64,000 nt of DNA, from positions 1-64,000 of the forward strand of contig CAZINI010000006.1 in the NCBI GenBank assembly GCA_964540575.1, in the 5' to 3' direction. The DNA is from UMGS1889 sp964540575 (GTDB lineage Bacteria; Bacillota; Clostridia; Oscillospirales; Ruminococcaceae). The position numbers and the translations under genes are program-made. Below the pieces are notes generated by a model. It saw only the letters and a list, made by a program, of their open reading frames with translations. It had not been told where the DNA came from and did no database searches. This document shows positions 25,970 through 33,166 of the stretch, one piece after another; the first letter of the stretch is position 1, and each line of letters starts with the position of its first letter.

Positions 25970-26851
25970 ATGAACGGAAAATCAGGCATTATAAAGCTTT
26001 CCGCCGCAATGCTCATCTTTGGCAGCATCGGGATATTTGTCAGGCAGATACCTTTGCCGTCGGGTGCGGTGGCAGCGGCAAGGGGATTGATAGGAACGCT
26101 GTTTTTGGCGGTGTTAGCGGCATGTAAACGGCGAAGGTTTTCCGCCGATATAAAGTCAAGGCTGCCGCTGCTCTGCATTTCGGGCGTTTGTATCGGCATA
26201 AACTGGATATTGCTGTTCGAGGCGTACCGCTATACAACCGTTGCGGCGGCGACCTTGTGCTACTATATGGCACCCGTTCTGGTCATCGCTGCTTCGCCCA
26301 TTGTGCTGAAGGAACGGCTTACGGCAAGGAAGCTTATCTGTGTGGCGGCGGCTCTTGCGGGAATGGTCTTTGTGTCGGGGATATTGTCTGACGGGCTGTC
26401 GGGCGGGGCGGATATGAAGGGGATAGCCTTCGGGCTGTCGGCAGCGGCGGTTTATGCGTCTGTTGTGCTGATGAACAAGTGGGCGGGGGATATTCCCGCA
26501 TTTGATATGACGATGGTTCAGCTGGGTTCGGCGGCTGTGATTCTTGTTCCGTACACGCTGCTGACCGAAGATATTTCCTCGGAAATGCTGACAGGTCAGA
26601 CTATTCTTCTGCTGCTTACTGTCGGTATTATCCACACGGGGCTGGCTTACACTCTGTATTTCTCCGCAATAAAGGAGCTGAAAGCTCAGACTGCCGCAAT
26701 TTTCAGCTATATTGACCCGCTGACGGCAGTTTTATTATCCGCACTGCTTCTGAAAGAGCAGCTGAACGCTGATATTATCATTGGTGCAGTGCTGATACTT
26801 GGCTCGGCTATGCTGAGTGAATTATCTGTTGGCAGAGAAAAAACGGCGTAA
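25970..26851 (+). CDS. EamA/DMT-family transporter
   Basis: 293 residues with ten predicted membrane helices in two EamA repeats (about 1-135 and 145-285). Recognisable segments include GSIGIFVRQIPLPSG, EAYRYTTVAAATLCYYMAPV and SYIDPLTAVLLSALLLKEQL. Members export or import amino acids and other metabolites; the substrate cannot be told. ATG 25970 follows AAAGGACGG. The 150 bp upstream show no gene. Confidence 0.92.
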   Translation: MNGKSGIIKLSAAMLIFGSIGIFVRQIPLPSGAVAAARGLIGTLFLAVLAACKRRRFSADIKSRLPLLCISGVCIGINWILLFEAYRYTTVAAATLCYYMAPVLVIAASPIVLKERLTARKLICVAAALAGMVFVSGILSDGLSGGADMKGIAFGLSAAAVYASVVLMNKWAGDIPAFDMTMVQLGSAAVILVPYTLLTEDISSEMLTGQTILLLLTVGIIHTGLAYTLYFSAIKELKAQTAAIFSYIDPLTAVLLSALLLKEQLNADIIIGAVLILGSAMLSELSVGREKTA

Positions 26852-26950
26852 TATTAATAGAAATACATATAAATATATTTGAAATACTTATATAGATAAC
26901 AGATATTTACTTTTCTATTATTTTTTTCATTTATAAAGGAGATGACCGAA

Positions 26951-27136
26951 ATGGAAAGACTGGAAGCATTTGAGAAAATGTTAAGCGACATTATCGAACA
27001 GTCCGAAAAGGAAAAGGCGGTTATGGACGAGCTAAAGGCAAAGGGAAAAGAAAAAACGGCGACCTACAAGCAGTATATGGGAAATCGGCTTATTTACAAC
27101 CGCATACTATCTATATATAATACTAATAACCAATAA
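26951..27136 (+). CDS. Small charged protein whose 3' end lies in a MITE-like element
   Basis: 61 residues, highly charged and helical (EKMLSDIIEQSEKEKAVMDE), with ATG 26951 nine bases after AAGGAG. The last five codons (NTNNQ) and the stop come from the terminal repeat of the element beginning at 27121, so the ancestral C-terminus was different. No family recognised. Confidence 0.65.
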   Translation: MERLEAFEKMLSDIIEQSEKEKAVMDELKAKGKEKTATYKQYMGNRLIYNRILSIYNTNNQ

Positions 27137-27220
27137 AAGTGTAGACAAAAAATCTGCACAAAATCCATATATGCAAGATTTTGCTTGATTTTTTGTACAC
27201 TTTTTAATCGGTTCTTAGTA
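27121..27220. mobile_element. Palindromic MITE-like element, 100 bp
   Basis: Starts TACTAATAACC and ends GGTTCTTAGTA; the inverted repeats extend about 34 bp with small gaps. It is flanked by TAA on both sides, consistent with a 3-bp target duplication. The inner part (CAAAATC/GATTTTG, ACAAAAAATC/GATTTTTTGT) makes almost the whole element one hairpin. It shares the TACTA-type ends of the elements at 21289, 35430 and 37138. Confidence 0.8.
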
Positions 27221-27246
27221 TAAGGAATACAATCTTATAGACTGAA

Positions 27247-27286
27247 AAAACCCCTCCGAAGAAGAATTTTTCCTCGGAGGGGATCA
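27247..27286 (-). terminator. Intrinsic terminator of ilvE
   Basis: CCCCTCCGA/TCGGAGGGG stem, followed by TTTTTTC on the minus strand, 20 bp after the ilvE stop. Confidence 0.9.
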
Positions 27287-27304
27287 CTATACTTATAAAT
27301 GAAA

Positions 27305-28378
27305 TTACTTAACTTCAACAGTCCAGCCGAACTTATCCTCGATCTTGCCCCACTGAATACCTGTGAGAGTATCGTAAAGCTTCTGAGAGATAGCACCGAT
27401 CTCGCCGTTGTTGATAGTCATATGCTTATCGCCGTATTTCAGCTCGCCGATGGGAGATATAACAGCTGCTGTACCTGTGCCGAATGCCTCGTCAAAGGTG
27501 CCGTTGTCGTAAGCGGCGATAAGTTCATCGATCTCAAGGTTTCTTTCGGTGACCTTGTAGCCCATAGAACGGAGCAGCTCAATGCAGGACTTTCTTGTGA
27601 TACCGCCCAGAATGGAGCCTCTGTCAAGGCTGGGAGTGATTACTTCGCCGTTCAGAACGAAGAACACGTTCATTGCTCCAACTTCTTCGATATACTTTCT
27701 GTGAACGCCGTCCAGCCAGAGAACCTGAGCATAGCCTTCCTTTTCAGCCTCTTCCTGTGCCTTCATAGAGATAGCGTAGTTAGCGGCAGCCTTTGTGAAG
27801 CCTGTTCCGCCGGTTACTGCACGGACATAGTTCTGCTCAACGTAGATCTTTACGGGAGCAAGACCTGCAGCATAGTAAGCACCAACGGGGGAGAGAATGA
27901 TAGCGAAGATAAGGTGCTTAGCGGGGTGAACGCCCAGCATAGGGTCGATTGCGAATATGTAGGGTCTGATATAAAGGGAAGTTCCCTCGGCGGTGGGGAT
28001 CCAGTCGGCGTCTACCTTAACAAGAGCCTTAACAGCCTCAACGCAGAATTCCTCATCTATCTTGGGGATACAAAGTCTGTCGTTGGAAACATTCAGTCTT
28101 GCCATATTCTGCTCGGGTCTGAACAGCTGTATCTTGCCCGAGGCGGTACGGTAAGCCTTCATTCCCTCGAAATCCGCCTGACCGTAGTGCAGACACATTG
28201 CGGAGGGGTCAAGGGGGATAGGTCCGTAGGGGACGATGCGGGGGTCATGCCAGCCCTGTCCCTCGTCGTAATTCATCAGAAACATGTGGTCGGTGAAGAT
28301 CTTTCCGAAGCCGAGCTTGCTCTGATCAGCAGGCTTCTCCTTAGGAGAGGTCGTTAAAGTGATTTTGATTTCCTGCAT
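27305..28378 (-). CDS. ilvE: Branched-chain amino acid aminotransferase IlvE
   Basis: 357 residues, the longer class IV PLP aminotransferase form (eukaryote-like BCAT group) that interconverts branched-chain amino acids and their keto acids. Visible signatures are KAYRTASGKIQLFRPEQN, the lysine-bearing segment WLDGVHRKYIEEVGAMNVFF, and GTAAVISPIGEL at the cofactor phosphate site. It is monocistronic with its own promoter (28432-28460), leader palindrome and terminator. Codon use is strongly biased, suggesting high expression. Confidence 0.95.
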   Translation of the reverse strand: MQEIKITLTTSPKEKPADQSKLGFGKIFTDHMFLMNYDEGQGWHDPRIVPYGPIPLDPSAMCLHYGQADFEGMKAYRTASGKIQLFRPEQNMARLNVSNDRLCIPKIDEEFCVEAVKALVKVDADWIPTAEGTSLYIRPYIFAIDPMLGVHPAKHLIFAIILSPVGAYYAAGLAPVKIYVEQNYVRAVTGGTGFTKAAANYAISMKAQEEAEKEGYAQVLWLDGVHRKYIEEVGAMNVFFVLNGEVITPSLDRGSILGGITRKSCIELLRSMGYKVTERNLEIDELIAAYDNGTFDEAFGTGTAAVISPIGELKYGDKHMTINNGEIGAISQKLYDTLTGIQWGKIEDKFGWTVEVK

Positions 28379-28400
28379 TGAAAAAACTTCCTTCCGTAAA

Positions 28401-28412
28401 CGGCAATTGCCG
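28401..28412. promoter_or_regulatory. Palindrome in the ilvE leader
   Basis: CGGCAATTGCCG is a perfect 12-bp palindrome between the ilvE promoter and its ATG. It could be an operator or a short hairpin. Confidence 0.4.
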
Positions 28413-28431
28413 ATTTATATACTATAATGTT

Positions 28432-28460
28432 ATTATAACAAATTTTTCCCCTATTTACAA
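28432..28460 (-). promoter_or_regulatory. Promoter of ilvE
   Basis: Minus-strand TTGTAA, 17 bp, TATAAT, about 55 bp upstream of the ATG. Confidence 0.8.
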
Positions 28461-28495
28461 GAGAAATTTAATGCAAGATTACACAAAAAAAGCTC

Positions 28496-28524
28496 TTGCT
28501 TTTTCATTTTTTTTGTGATATAAT
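28496..28524 (+). promoter_or_regulatory. Promoter of tRNA-Arg
   Basis: TTGCTT, 17 bp, TATAAT, about 25 bp before the tRNA. Confidence 0.75.
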
Positions 28525-28548
28525 AGTCTAAGACCTTGGAAATGGTAT

Positions 28549-28623
28549 GCCTCCATAGTTCAATGGATATAACAGCCCCCTCCTAAGGGGCAGTTACAGG
28601 TTCGATTCCTGTTGGAGGTGCCA
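28549..28623 (+). tRNA. tRNA-Arg (CCT)
   Basis: 75 nt cloverleaf: acceptor GCCTCCA/TGGAGGT (first pair G-T), D arm TAGTTCAATGGATA, anticodon stem GCCCC/GGGGC with loop CTCCTAA giving anticodon CCT, T arm with GGTTCGATTCC, discriminator G and encoded CCA. It decodes AGG. A strong terminator follows. Confidence 0.95.
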
Positions 28624-28631
28624 TCGGTCTT

Positions 28632-28670
28632 TTCCCCCGAAATCGCTTGATTTTCGGGGGATTTTTTTGT
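28632..28670 (+). terminator. Intrinsic terminator of tRNA-Arg
   Basis: CCCCCGAAATC pairs with GATTTTCGGGGG, followed by ATTTTTTTG. Confidence 0.9.
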
Positions 28671-28746
28671 TAATGTGGAATGTGGAGAGTTGAAAGTGGA
28701 ATTATAGTGATGCGTTCGGTGAAATAGTTAAGATTTTCGGGGAATA

Positions 28747-28775
28747 TTGACTTATTTTATTTTCGTTGGTATAAT
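28747..28775 (+). promoter_or_regulatory. Promoter of the first gene in the accessory array
   Basis: TTGACT, 17 bp, TATAAT, preceded by GATTTTCGGGGAATA. The sequence GGTATAAT-AAATCAGG around the -10 is repeated at 30554-30570. Confidence 0.8.
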
Positions 28776-28817
28776 TAAATCAGGCAAATCGGAATTTTTA
28801 TATTGGTGGTAACAGAA

Positions 28818-29267
28818 ATGGAAAAAATTATTTGGCTCGAATCAAATGAATATCGAAAACAAAAGTATACCGAGTTAAGATTGTACGCACCCAAAAGTGA
28901 AAAAATCCTATTGGATTTTAATCCTTTAAAGATTTCTGATGAATTTGATTGGGATCCGATGTGGGAAGAATGGCATTGTTATTATACACCATTAAGGATA
29001 TATAAACAGGATTATGAACTGCTGCTTGACTATTTCAATAAAGTATATCCAACCAAAGACGCATTTGATGGAACTCCTGAACCGATTTTTGATATCTGCT
29101 TTTCTAATTGGATTGGCAAGGAGGATTGGTATAAAATAATTTATGAAATCGAACAAGACATTGAAAACATTGCGGATAATGAAAAAATGTTTTTTGAAGA
29201 ATTTATAAAATGGTTAAAAGAAGCATTGAAATATACCTCTATCATTGTTGTTGAGGGGAATTTGTAA
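28818..29267 (+). CDS. Hypothetical acidic protein
   Basis: 149 residues, rich in Tyr, Trp, Glu and Asp (DEFDWDPMWEEWHCYYTPL), no signal peptide or membrane helix. The start ATG 28818 lies nine bases after GGTGG. It is the first of six small genes in an accessory-looking array with repeated intergenic DNA. The composition resembles immunity-type or other small accessory proteins, but no family is recognised and no function is claimed. Confidence 0.7.
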   Translation: MEKIIWLESNEYRKQKYTELRLYAPKSEKILLDFNPLKISDEFDWDPMWEEWHCYYTPLRIYKQDYELLLDYFNKVYPTKDAFDGTPEPIFDICFSNWIGKEDWYKIIYEIEQDIENIADNEKMFFEEFIKWLKEALKYTSIIVVEGNL

Positions 29268-29300
29268 TATTGGTTAAGCTAATAGAATAGTCACCTCAAA

Positions 29301-29357
29301 TTTCCAATTCGATTTGTCATTTCGCAAGCGGCGAATGACATATTCATTGGGATTTTT
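29301..29357 (+). repeat. Intergenic repeat of the accessory array, copy A
   Basis: Core TTCGCAAGCGGCGAATGACA then TATTCATTGGGATTTTT. GTCATTTCGC-AAGC-GGCGAATGAC is a near-perfect palindrome. Related copies occur at 29849, 30476 and 30946. Confidence 0.7.
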
Positions 29358-29375
29358 GGTTGTTGACGTTATAAA
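29347..29375 (+). promoter_or_regulatory. Candidate promoter of the first GNAT gene
   Basis: TTGGGA, 17 bp, TATAAA; it begins in the intergenic repeat and is 27 bp upstream of the ATG. Confidence 0.5.
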
Positions 29376-29401
29376 AAAATCGAAATTTGACGAGGTGCTA
29401 T

Positions 29402-29842
29402 ATGAACGAGAGAATAAAAATTAACGAAGAACGGATTTCGGCAAAGGAATATATAGAGTTTCTGAAAAGAGCAGATCTGGGTTCGCAGTATCCCAAAGAA
29501 CGTTTTGAGGAAAGAATAGAAAGGCTTGTTAAAAATGCTTCTATAAGTCTTGCCGCACGGAATGAAAACGGAATAATTGTCGGTGTTTTGTTTGGATTGA
29601 CCGATTATGCTTATTGGCTCTATGTCACAGATCTGGGAGTTGACAGATCGTATGAGGGGCAAGGCATTGGCAGGCGATTAATGCATACCGCACACGAAAA
29701 AGCCGGCGGTGAAAAGGATATTGCGGTGTATTTGATTGCAAACGAGAATGCAATTCCGTTTTATGAAAAGATAGGAATGACAAAAGCAGATGATGTAATG
29801 CAGTATAACCATATCGAGTGGACGGATTTTACGGTAGAGTAA
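29402..29842 (+). CDS. GNAT family N-acetyltransferase (first of three in the array)
   Basis: 146 residues. The acetyl-CoA site is GVDRSYEGQGIGRRLMH (the Q/R-x-x-G-x-G/A pyrophosphate loop), followed by LIANENAIPFYEKIGM, the usual beta5/alpha4 region. ATG 29402 follows GAGGTG. Substrate unknown; the family acetylates small molecules, peptides or antibiotics. It lies between array repeats A and B. Confidence 0.88.
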   Translation: MNERIKINEERISAKEYIEFLKRADLGSQYPKERFEERIERLVKNASISLAARNENGIIVGVLFGLTDYAYWLYVTDLGVDRSYEGQGIGRRLMHTAHEKAGGEKDIAVYLIANENAIPFYEKIGMTKADDVMQYNHIEWTDFTVE

Positions 29843-29848
29843 TACAGC

Positions 29849-29880
29849 TTCCGATTTGCAGGCGGCGTATGACGTATTCG
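29849..29880 (+). repeat. Intergenic repeat of the accessory array, copy B
   Basis: CTTCCGATTTGCAGGCGGCG then TATGACGTATTCG, a diverged version of copy A ending at the promoter of the next gene. Confidence 0.6.
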
Positions 29881-29909
29881 TTGACATTTTGCGGGTGTGT
29901 TGGTATAAT
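29881..29909 (+). promoter_or_regulatory. Promoter of the second GNAT gene
   Basis: TTGACA, 17 bp, TATAAT, full consensus, directly adjoining repeat copy B. Confidence 0.88.
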
Positions 29910-29946
29910 AATATCAAGAAAAATCGAGATTTGAGGAGGAGAATAT

Positions 29947-30474
29947 ATGATTTATTATAATGATGAAATAATCGTTGTCAGAGATATGATGCGTTCAGAC
30001 GCACAGTATTTCACAAATGAAGAAAGATTACAAGGTTGGGATTCAACTATAGAAAAATATGAAATGCGGCTAAATGACCAAAAAGACGGAAAATGTATCT
30101 CATTAGTTGCTGAATATTCCGGAAACCCTGCCGGATATGTAAATGTTTATCCTAATTCTGAATGGGGAGCATTTGCAAATCAGGGGTATCCTGAAATAGT
30201 TGATTTTGGCGTTTTAGAAAAGTACCGAAAAAAAGGTATTGGCACTATATTAATGAATATCGCAGAAAAAATTGCTTCTGAATATGCAGATACGGTATAT
30301 TTAGGGGTTGGTTTACACAGCGGGTATGGTAGCGCACAAAGAATGTATGTGAAAAGAGGTTACATTCCTGATGGTTCGGGAGTATGGTATAAGGATAAAA
30401 TATGCACACCTTATGAAGCAATATATTCTAATGATGATGACCTTGTTCTTTATCTTTCAAAGTCGTTGAAATAA
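29947..30474 (+). CDS. GNAT family N-acetyltransferase (second)
   Basis: 175 residues. The acetyl-CoA loop is LEKYRKKGIGTILMN, followed by LGVGLHSGYGSAQRMYVKRGY, a variant common among RimI-like and aminoglycoside-acetyltransferase-like GNATs. ATG follows GAGGAGGAG. It is not closely similar to the other two GNATs in the array, so they look separately acquired rather than recent duplicates. Substrate unknown. Confidence 0.88.
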   Translation: MIYYNDEIIVVRDMMRSDAQYFTNEERLQGWDSTIEKYEMRLNDQKDGKCISLVAEYSGNPAGYVNVYPNSEWGAFANQGYPEIVDFGVLEKYRKKGIGTILMNIAEKIASEYADTVYLGVGLHSGYGSAQRMYVKRGYIPDGSGVWYKDKICTPYEAIYSNDDDLVLYLSKSLK

Positions 30475-30475
30475 A

Positions 30476-30536
30476 CTTCCAATTTTGTTTGTAACTTCGC
30501 AAGCGGTATATGACATATTCATTTGGATTTTCGGGG
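30476..30536 (+). repeat. Intergenic repeat of the accessory array, copy C
   Basis: CTTCCAATTTTGTTTGTAAC then TTCGCAAGCGGTATATGACA and TATTCATTTGGATTTTCGGG; the closest match to copy A. A -10 region TATAAT follows at 30556-30561, with a poor -35. Confidence 0.7.
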
Positions 30537-30590
30537 CGTTTTATGTTCTTAATGGTATAATGAAATCAGGAAATATCGGGATATGAATTG

Positions 30591-30944
30591 ATGGGAGTGA
30601 TTTATATAAAAACATTTGAACTGCAGCCTTTGCGTATTCATTCCGATTGGACGATAAAGTATAATACGTTTTCCGAGTATGACCCGGAAAGTGATAATCC
30701 TGAATATGCAGCGGAATTGTGCGAGGATTTACTTCAATTGGAAAATAAAAATCTGTTAATTGATTTGGGTTGGTATCCGGAATTTGATATTAGCGGCAGT
30801 TACACTCTTCGTCTTGTTGATATTACGAATGAAAATCCTTTTGATTTCCCTCTTGAGCAATTCAAATCCAAATCAAAAAACGAAATAATTTGCAGAATAG
30901 AACATTGGACAAACTATGATTTTTTCAAGATGTATTTGCGTTAA
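30591..30944 (+). CDS. Hypothetical protein in the accessory array
   Basis: 117 residues, soluble, Asp/Glu/Tyr-rich (NTFSEYDPESDNPEYAAELC) with the segment LIDLGWYPEFDISGSYTLRL. No signal peptide. The start is uncertain: ATG 30591 has only a weak ribosome site. I do not recognise a named family; the tail IICRIEHWTNYDFF looks conserved in style. It lies between repeats C and D. Confidence 0.65.
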   Translation: MGVIYIKTFELQPLRIHSDWTIKYNTFSEYDPESDNPEYAAELCEDLLQLENKNLLIDLGWYPEFDISGSYTLRLVDITNENPFDFPLEQFKSKSKNEIICRIEHWTNYDFFKMYLR

Positions 30945-30945
30945 A

Positions 30946-30980
30946 TTTGGTTTTTTACTTCGCAAGCGGCGTATGATATA
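30946..30980 (+). repeat. Intergenic repeat of the accessory array, copy D
   Basis: AATTTGGTTTTTTACTTCGC then AAGCGGCGTATGATA, matching the core of copies A and C and running straight into the ribosome site of the next gene. Confidence 0.65.
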
Positions 30981-30994
30981 AGGAGGACGTCATT

Positions 30995-31567
30995 ATGAAC
31001 AACAATCTCACTATCCGCCCGGAAGAACATAAGGATTACAAAGATATAGTTTCCCTGATATTGCGTTCGTTTCAAGAAGGGACCGATTATTCCGACGGAA
31101 CGGATATTATTGCATTGGTAGAAGAGATAAGGGATTCGGAGTATTATATTCCCGAATTGTCCTTTGTTGCGGAATTGGACGGTACTATCGTGGGACACTT
31201 CCTTTTCTCGAAATTCCCGCTATCTCCCACAAAGGAAGGCGGACACGGCGGTGCGGAAGATACCGAAATAGTAATGCTGGCTCCCGTATCCGTTCATGCG
31301 GACTATCTTCGCCGTGGCATCGGCTCGGCAATGCTGAAAATGGGCATTGAGCGGGTAAAAGAAATGGGCTACAAGGGCATAACCGTTGAGGGAAATTTCA
31401 GATTCTATAATAATGTGGGTTTCAGGACTTCATCCGAGTATAATATATTCCCCACAAGCGGCATTCCTATGGACGAACCTCGGTGTATGATGTGTCAGGA
31501 AACATATGAAGGCTCGCTGGACGGCATTGGCGGGTATATCGTTTATGATATGTATTTTAATGCTTGA
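30995..31567 (+). CDS. GNAT family N-acetyltransferase (third, YhbS-like)
   Basis: 190 residues. The pattern LSFVAELDGTIVGHFLFSK, then MLAPVSVHADYLRRGIGSAMLKMGI and VEGNFRFYNNVGF places it in the YhbS-like GNAT group, with the usual acetyl-CoA loop RRGIGSA. ATG follows AAGGAGGACG. Base composition is richer in G+C than the first four array genes, more like the surrounding chromosome. It is followed closely by a small unknown gene. Confidence 0.9.
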   Translation: MNNNLTIRPEEHKDYKDIVSLILRSFQEGTDYSDGTDIIALVEEIRDSEYYIPELSFVAELDGTIVGHFLFSKFPLSPTKEGGHGGAEDTEIVMLAPVSVHADYLRRGIGSAMLKMGIERVKEMGYKGITVEGNFRFYNNVGFRTSSEYNIFPTSGIPMDEPRCMMCQETYEGSLDGIGGYIVYDMYFNA

Positions 31568-31596
31568 TACATATTTCACAAAACGGAGGAACAGCT

Positions 31597-31959
31597 ATGA
31601 CAAACGAGCAAAGAGCGGAGCAGCTGATAAAGAAATACGGTTTTGATTTTGAACATATTTCAAAAGCAGAAATAACAGGTCTTATACGGGACGAGCTTGA
31701 CAATTACCGGCATGGCAGTTCGGAATATCTCAGGGCACTTTGTGGGTATTTGTATTGTATCGGCGATAAATCGGACATTCCGCTGCTGGAAAAAGTGAAG
31801 TACGGTATTAACATGGACGTGGGCTGTATGATAGACATTGAATGGATAGACAGCTTGAAAATGGACGGTGCAGAGGGCGAATACATTCGTTCCCGAAAGG
31901 AAATTATTGATGATTTTGTTAAATATTATCTGAACTTTGAAGCGGATGATGAATGGTGA
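31597..31959 (+). CDS. Hypothetical protein, last gene of the accessory array
   Basis: 120 residues, ATG 31597 behind GGAGGAAC. Soluble, helical, acidic (KYYLNFEADDEW at the end), with the segment LCGYLYCIGDKSDIPLLEKV that suggests an alpha-helical repeat-like fold. Probably co-transcribed with the preceding GNAT gene, 29 bp away. Function unknown. Confidence 0.7.
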   Translation: MTNEQRAEQLIKKYGFDFEHISKAEITGLIRDELDNYRHGSSEYLRALCGYLYCIGDKSDIPLLEKVKYGINMDVGCMIDIEWIDSLKMDGAEGEYIRSRKEIIDDFVKYYLNFEADDEW

Positions 31960-31971
31960 GGTGTGAGTATA

Positions 31972-32805
31972 TCAATGCCGTTTCCCGGCGGCATATTCCG
32001 AGGGTGAAACGCCTTTATATTTCTTGAACACTCGTGAGAAATACAAGCTGTCCCCGAAGCCGGCGGAGGCGGCTGTTTCCGACACGGTGAGCCGTCCGCT
32101 GCGAAGAAGCTCGGCGGCTCTGTCTATGCGAAATCTCGCCAGATATTCCGACGGGGATATGCCCATGGAACGCCGAAAAGCCCTAAACAGCGTGGCTCGG
32201 CTCACGCCTGCCGCTGCGGCTATGTCCTCGACTGAAATATCCAGCGAATAGCTGCCCGAGATGAATTGTCGGGCGGTTTCGGCGTAATCCGACTGCTGTC
32301 CGCCGGTTGCTGCCGAGGCAGCGGGGTGTTTCATCAGCAGGGCAAGCATAAGATACAGCCGTCCTGTCATTTCGGTAATATCGGCAGCGGTGTGACCGTT
32401 GCAGAGGTATATCTCGGACATGCGGTTTTTCAGCTCGTCCCCGAAATCACAGCGGAGGACGGGCATTTCTCTTGTAAAGCCCGTTTTTGAGATGATATGC
32501 TCGGCATCGCTGCCCGAAAAGCCCGTCCAGTAGTATTCCCAGGGGTCGTCGGCGTCGGCGGTGTAGCTGATAAGCGTTTCGGGATAGATGAGAAAGGTAT
32601 CTCCCGCCGTCAGCTCGAATGTGCCCTCGGGTGCGGAAAACACGCCCTTTCCCGAGGTGATATGGTGGATAAGATAGTGATCTCTGACACCCTTTCCCCA
32701 GCTGTGAAGGCTGTCGCATTTCTCATATCCCGCACTGTTTACGGTCAGAGAAAAGCCCTCCGATCCGCCCGATACGAAGGATAGTTTTTTGGTTTTACTG
32801 TCCAT
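31972..32805 (-). CDS. AraC-family transcriptional regulator
   Basis: 277 residues. An N-terminal cupin sensor (about 10-130, TSGKGVFSAPEGTFELTAGD) and two C-terminal helix-turn-helix motifs (about 175-275) with ISVEDIAAAAGVSRATLFRA and the AraC signature GFGDSLYFSRVFKKYKGVSP. Such cupin AraC proteins usually sense sugars. ATG 32805 follows AAGGAAG. It is divergent from galE at 33167 and convergent with the array; its target is unknown. Confidence 0.92.
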   Translation of the reverse strand: MDSKTKKLSFVSGGSEGFSLTVNSAGYEKCDSLHSWGKGVRDHYLIHHITSGKGVFSAPEGTFELTAGDTFLIYPETLISYTADADDPWEYYWTGFSGSDAEHIISKTGFTREMPVLRCDFGDELKNRMSEIYLCNGHTAADITEMTGRLYLMLALLMKHPAASAATGGQQSDYAETARQFISGSYSLDISVEDIAAAAGVSRATLFRAFRRSMGISPSEYLARFRIDRAAELLRSGRLTVSETAASAGFGDSLYFSRVFKKYKGVSPSEYAAGKRH

Positions 32806-33086
32806 TTTATGGTACACTTCCTTTTGGATAGTTATAGTTTAATATTTCTATGCAGCCTTTGTGAGTGGGAACGGATTGTGCTGACGGGTACTGCATATCG
32901 CTATCTATCCCTCGAAGTGCAAAAGCTGCTGACCAAAACTATGCCCGAGGGGAGGGAAGTCACATATCCCGAAAAGGCTGCGGCGGTGAACTATGCTGCA
33001 TATCCCGCAAAAGTAAATCTACAAGAATTATACCACAAAGAGAGCGGACTTGCAACATAAATCCATATTATTGATACAAAAAATCA
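32806..33086. other. Intergenic region with dispersed repeat
   Basis: No gene is supported. TCCCTCGAAGTGCAAAAGC at 32908-32926 recurs exactly at 37107-37125, and ATGCCCGAGGGGAGGGA at about 32941 resembles 21510-21526. These look like remains of an older repeat family. Confidence 0.5.
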
Positions 33087-33115
33087 TTGCAATTCGGGGG
33101 AATTTGATATATAAT
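33087..33115 (+). promoter_or_regulatory. Promoter of galE
   Basis: TTGCAA, 17 bp, TATAAT, about 50 bp before the ATG. Confidence 0.85.
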
Positions 33116-33166
33116 TTTATCAGAAACCGAACGATAGCTTCGGAATTATAAGGGAGGACGTTTACT

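Noticed and set aside
27299..28357. Long open frame antisense to ilvE
   Set aside because: The same explanation: IlvE motifs, promoter and terminator all fit the minus strand.
28818..31959. Integron with attC sites
   Set aside because: The spacers repeat, but the conserved GTTRRRY/RYYYAAC ends of attC and an integron integrase are not seen.
32809..33060. Open frame between the AraC gene and galE
   Set aside because: It overlaps the AraC start and a dispersed repeat, and has no ribosome site.
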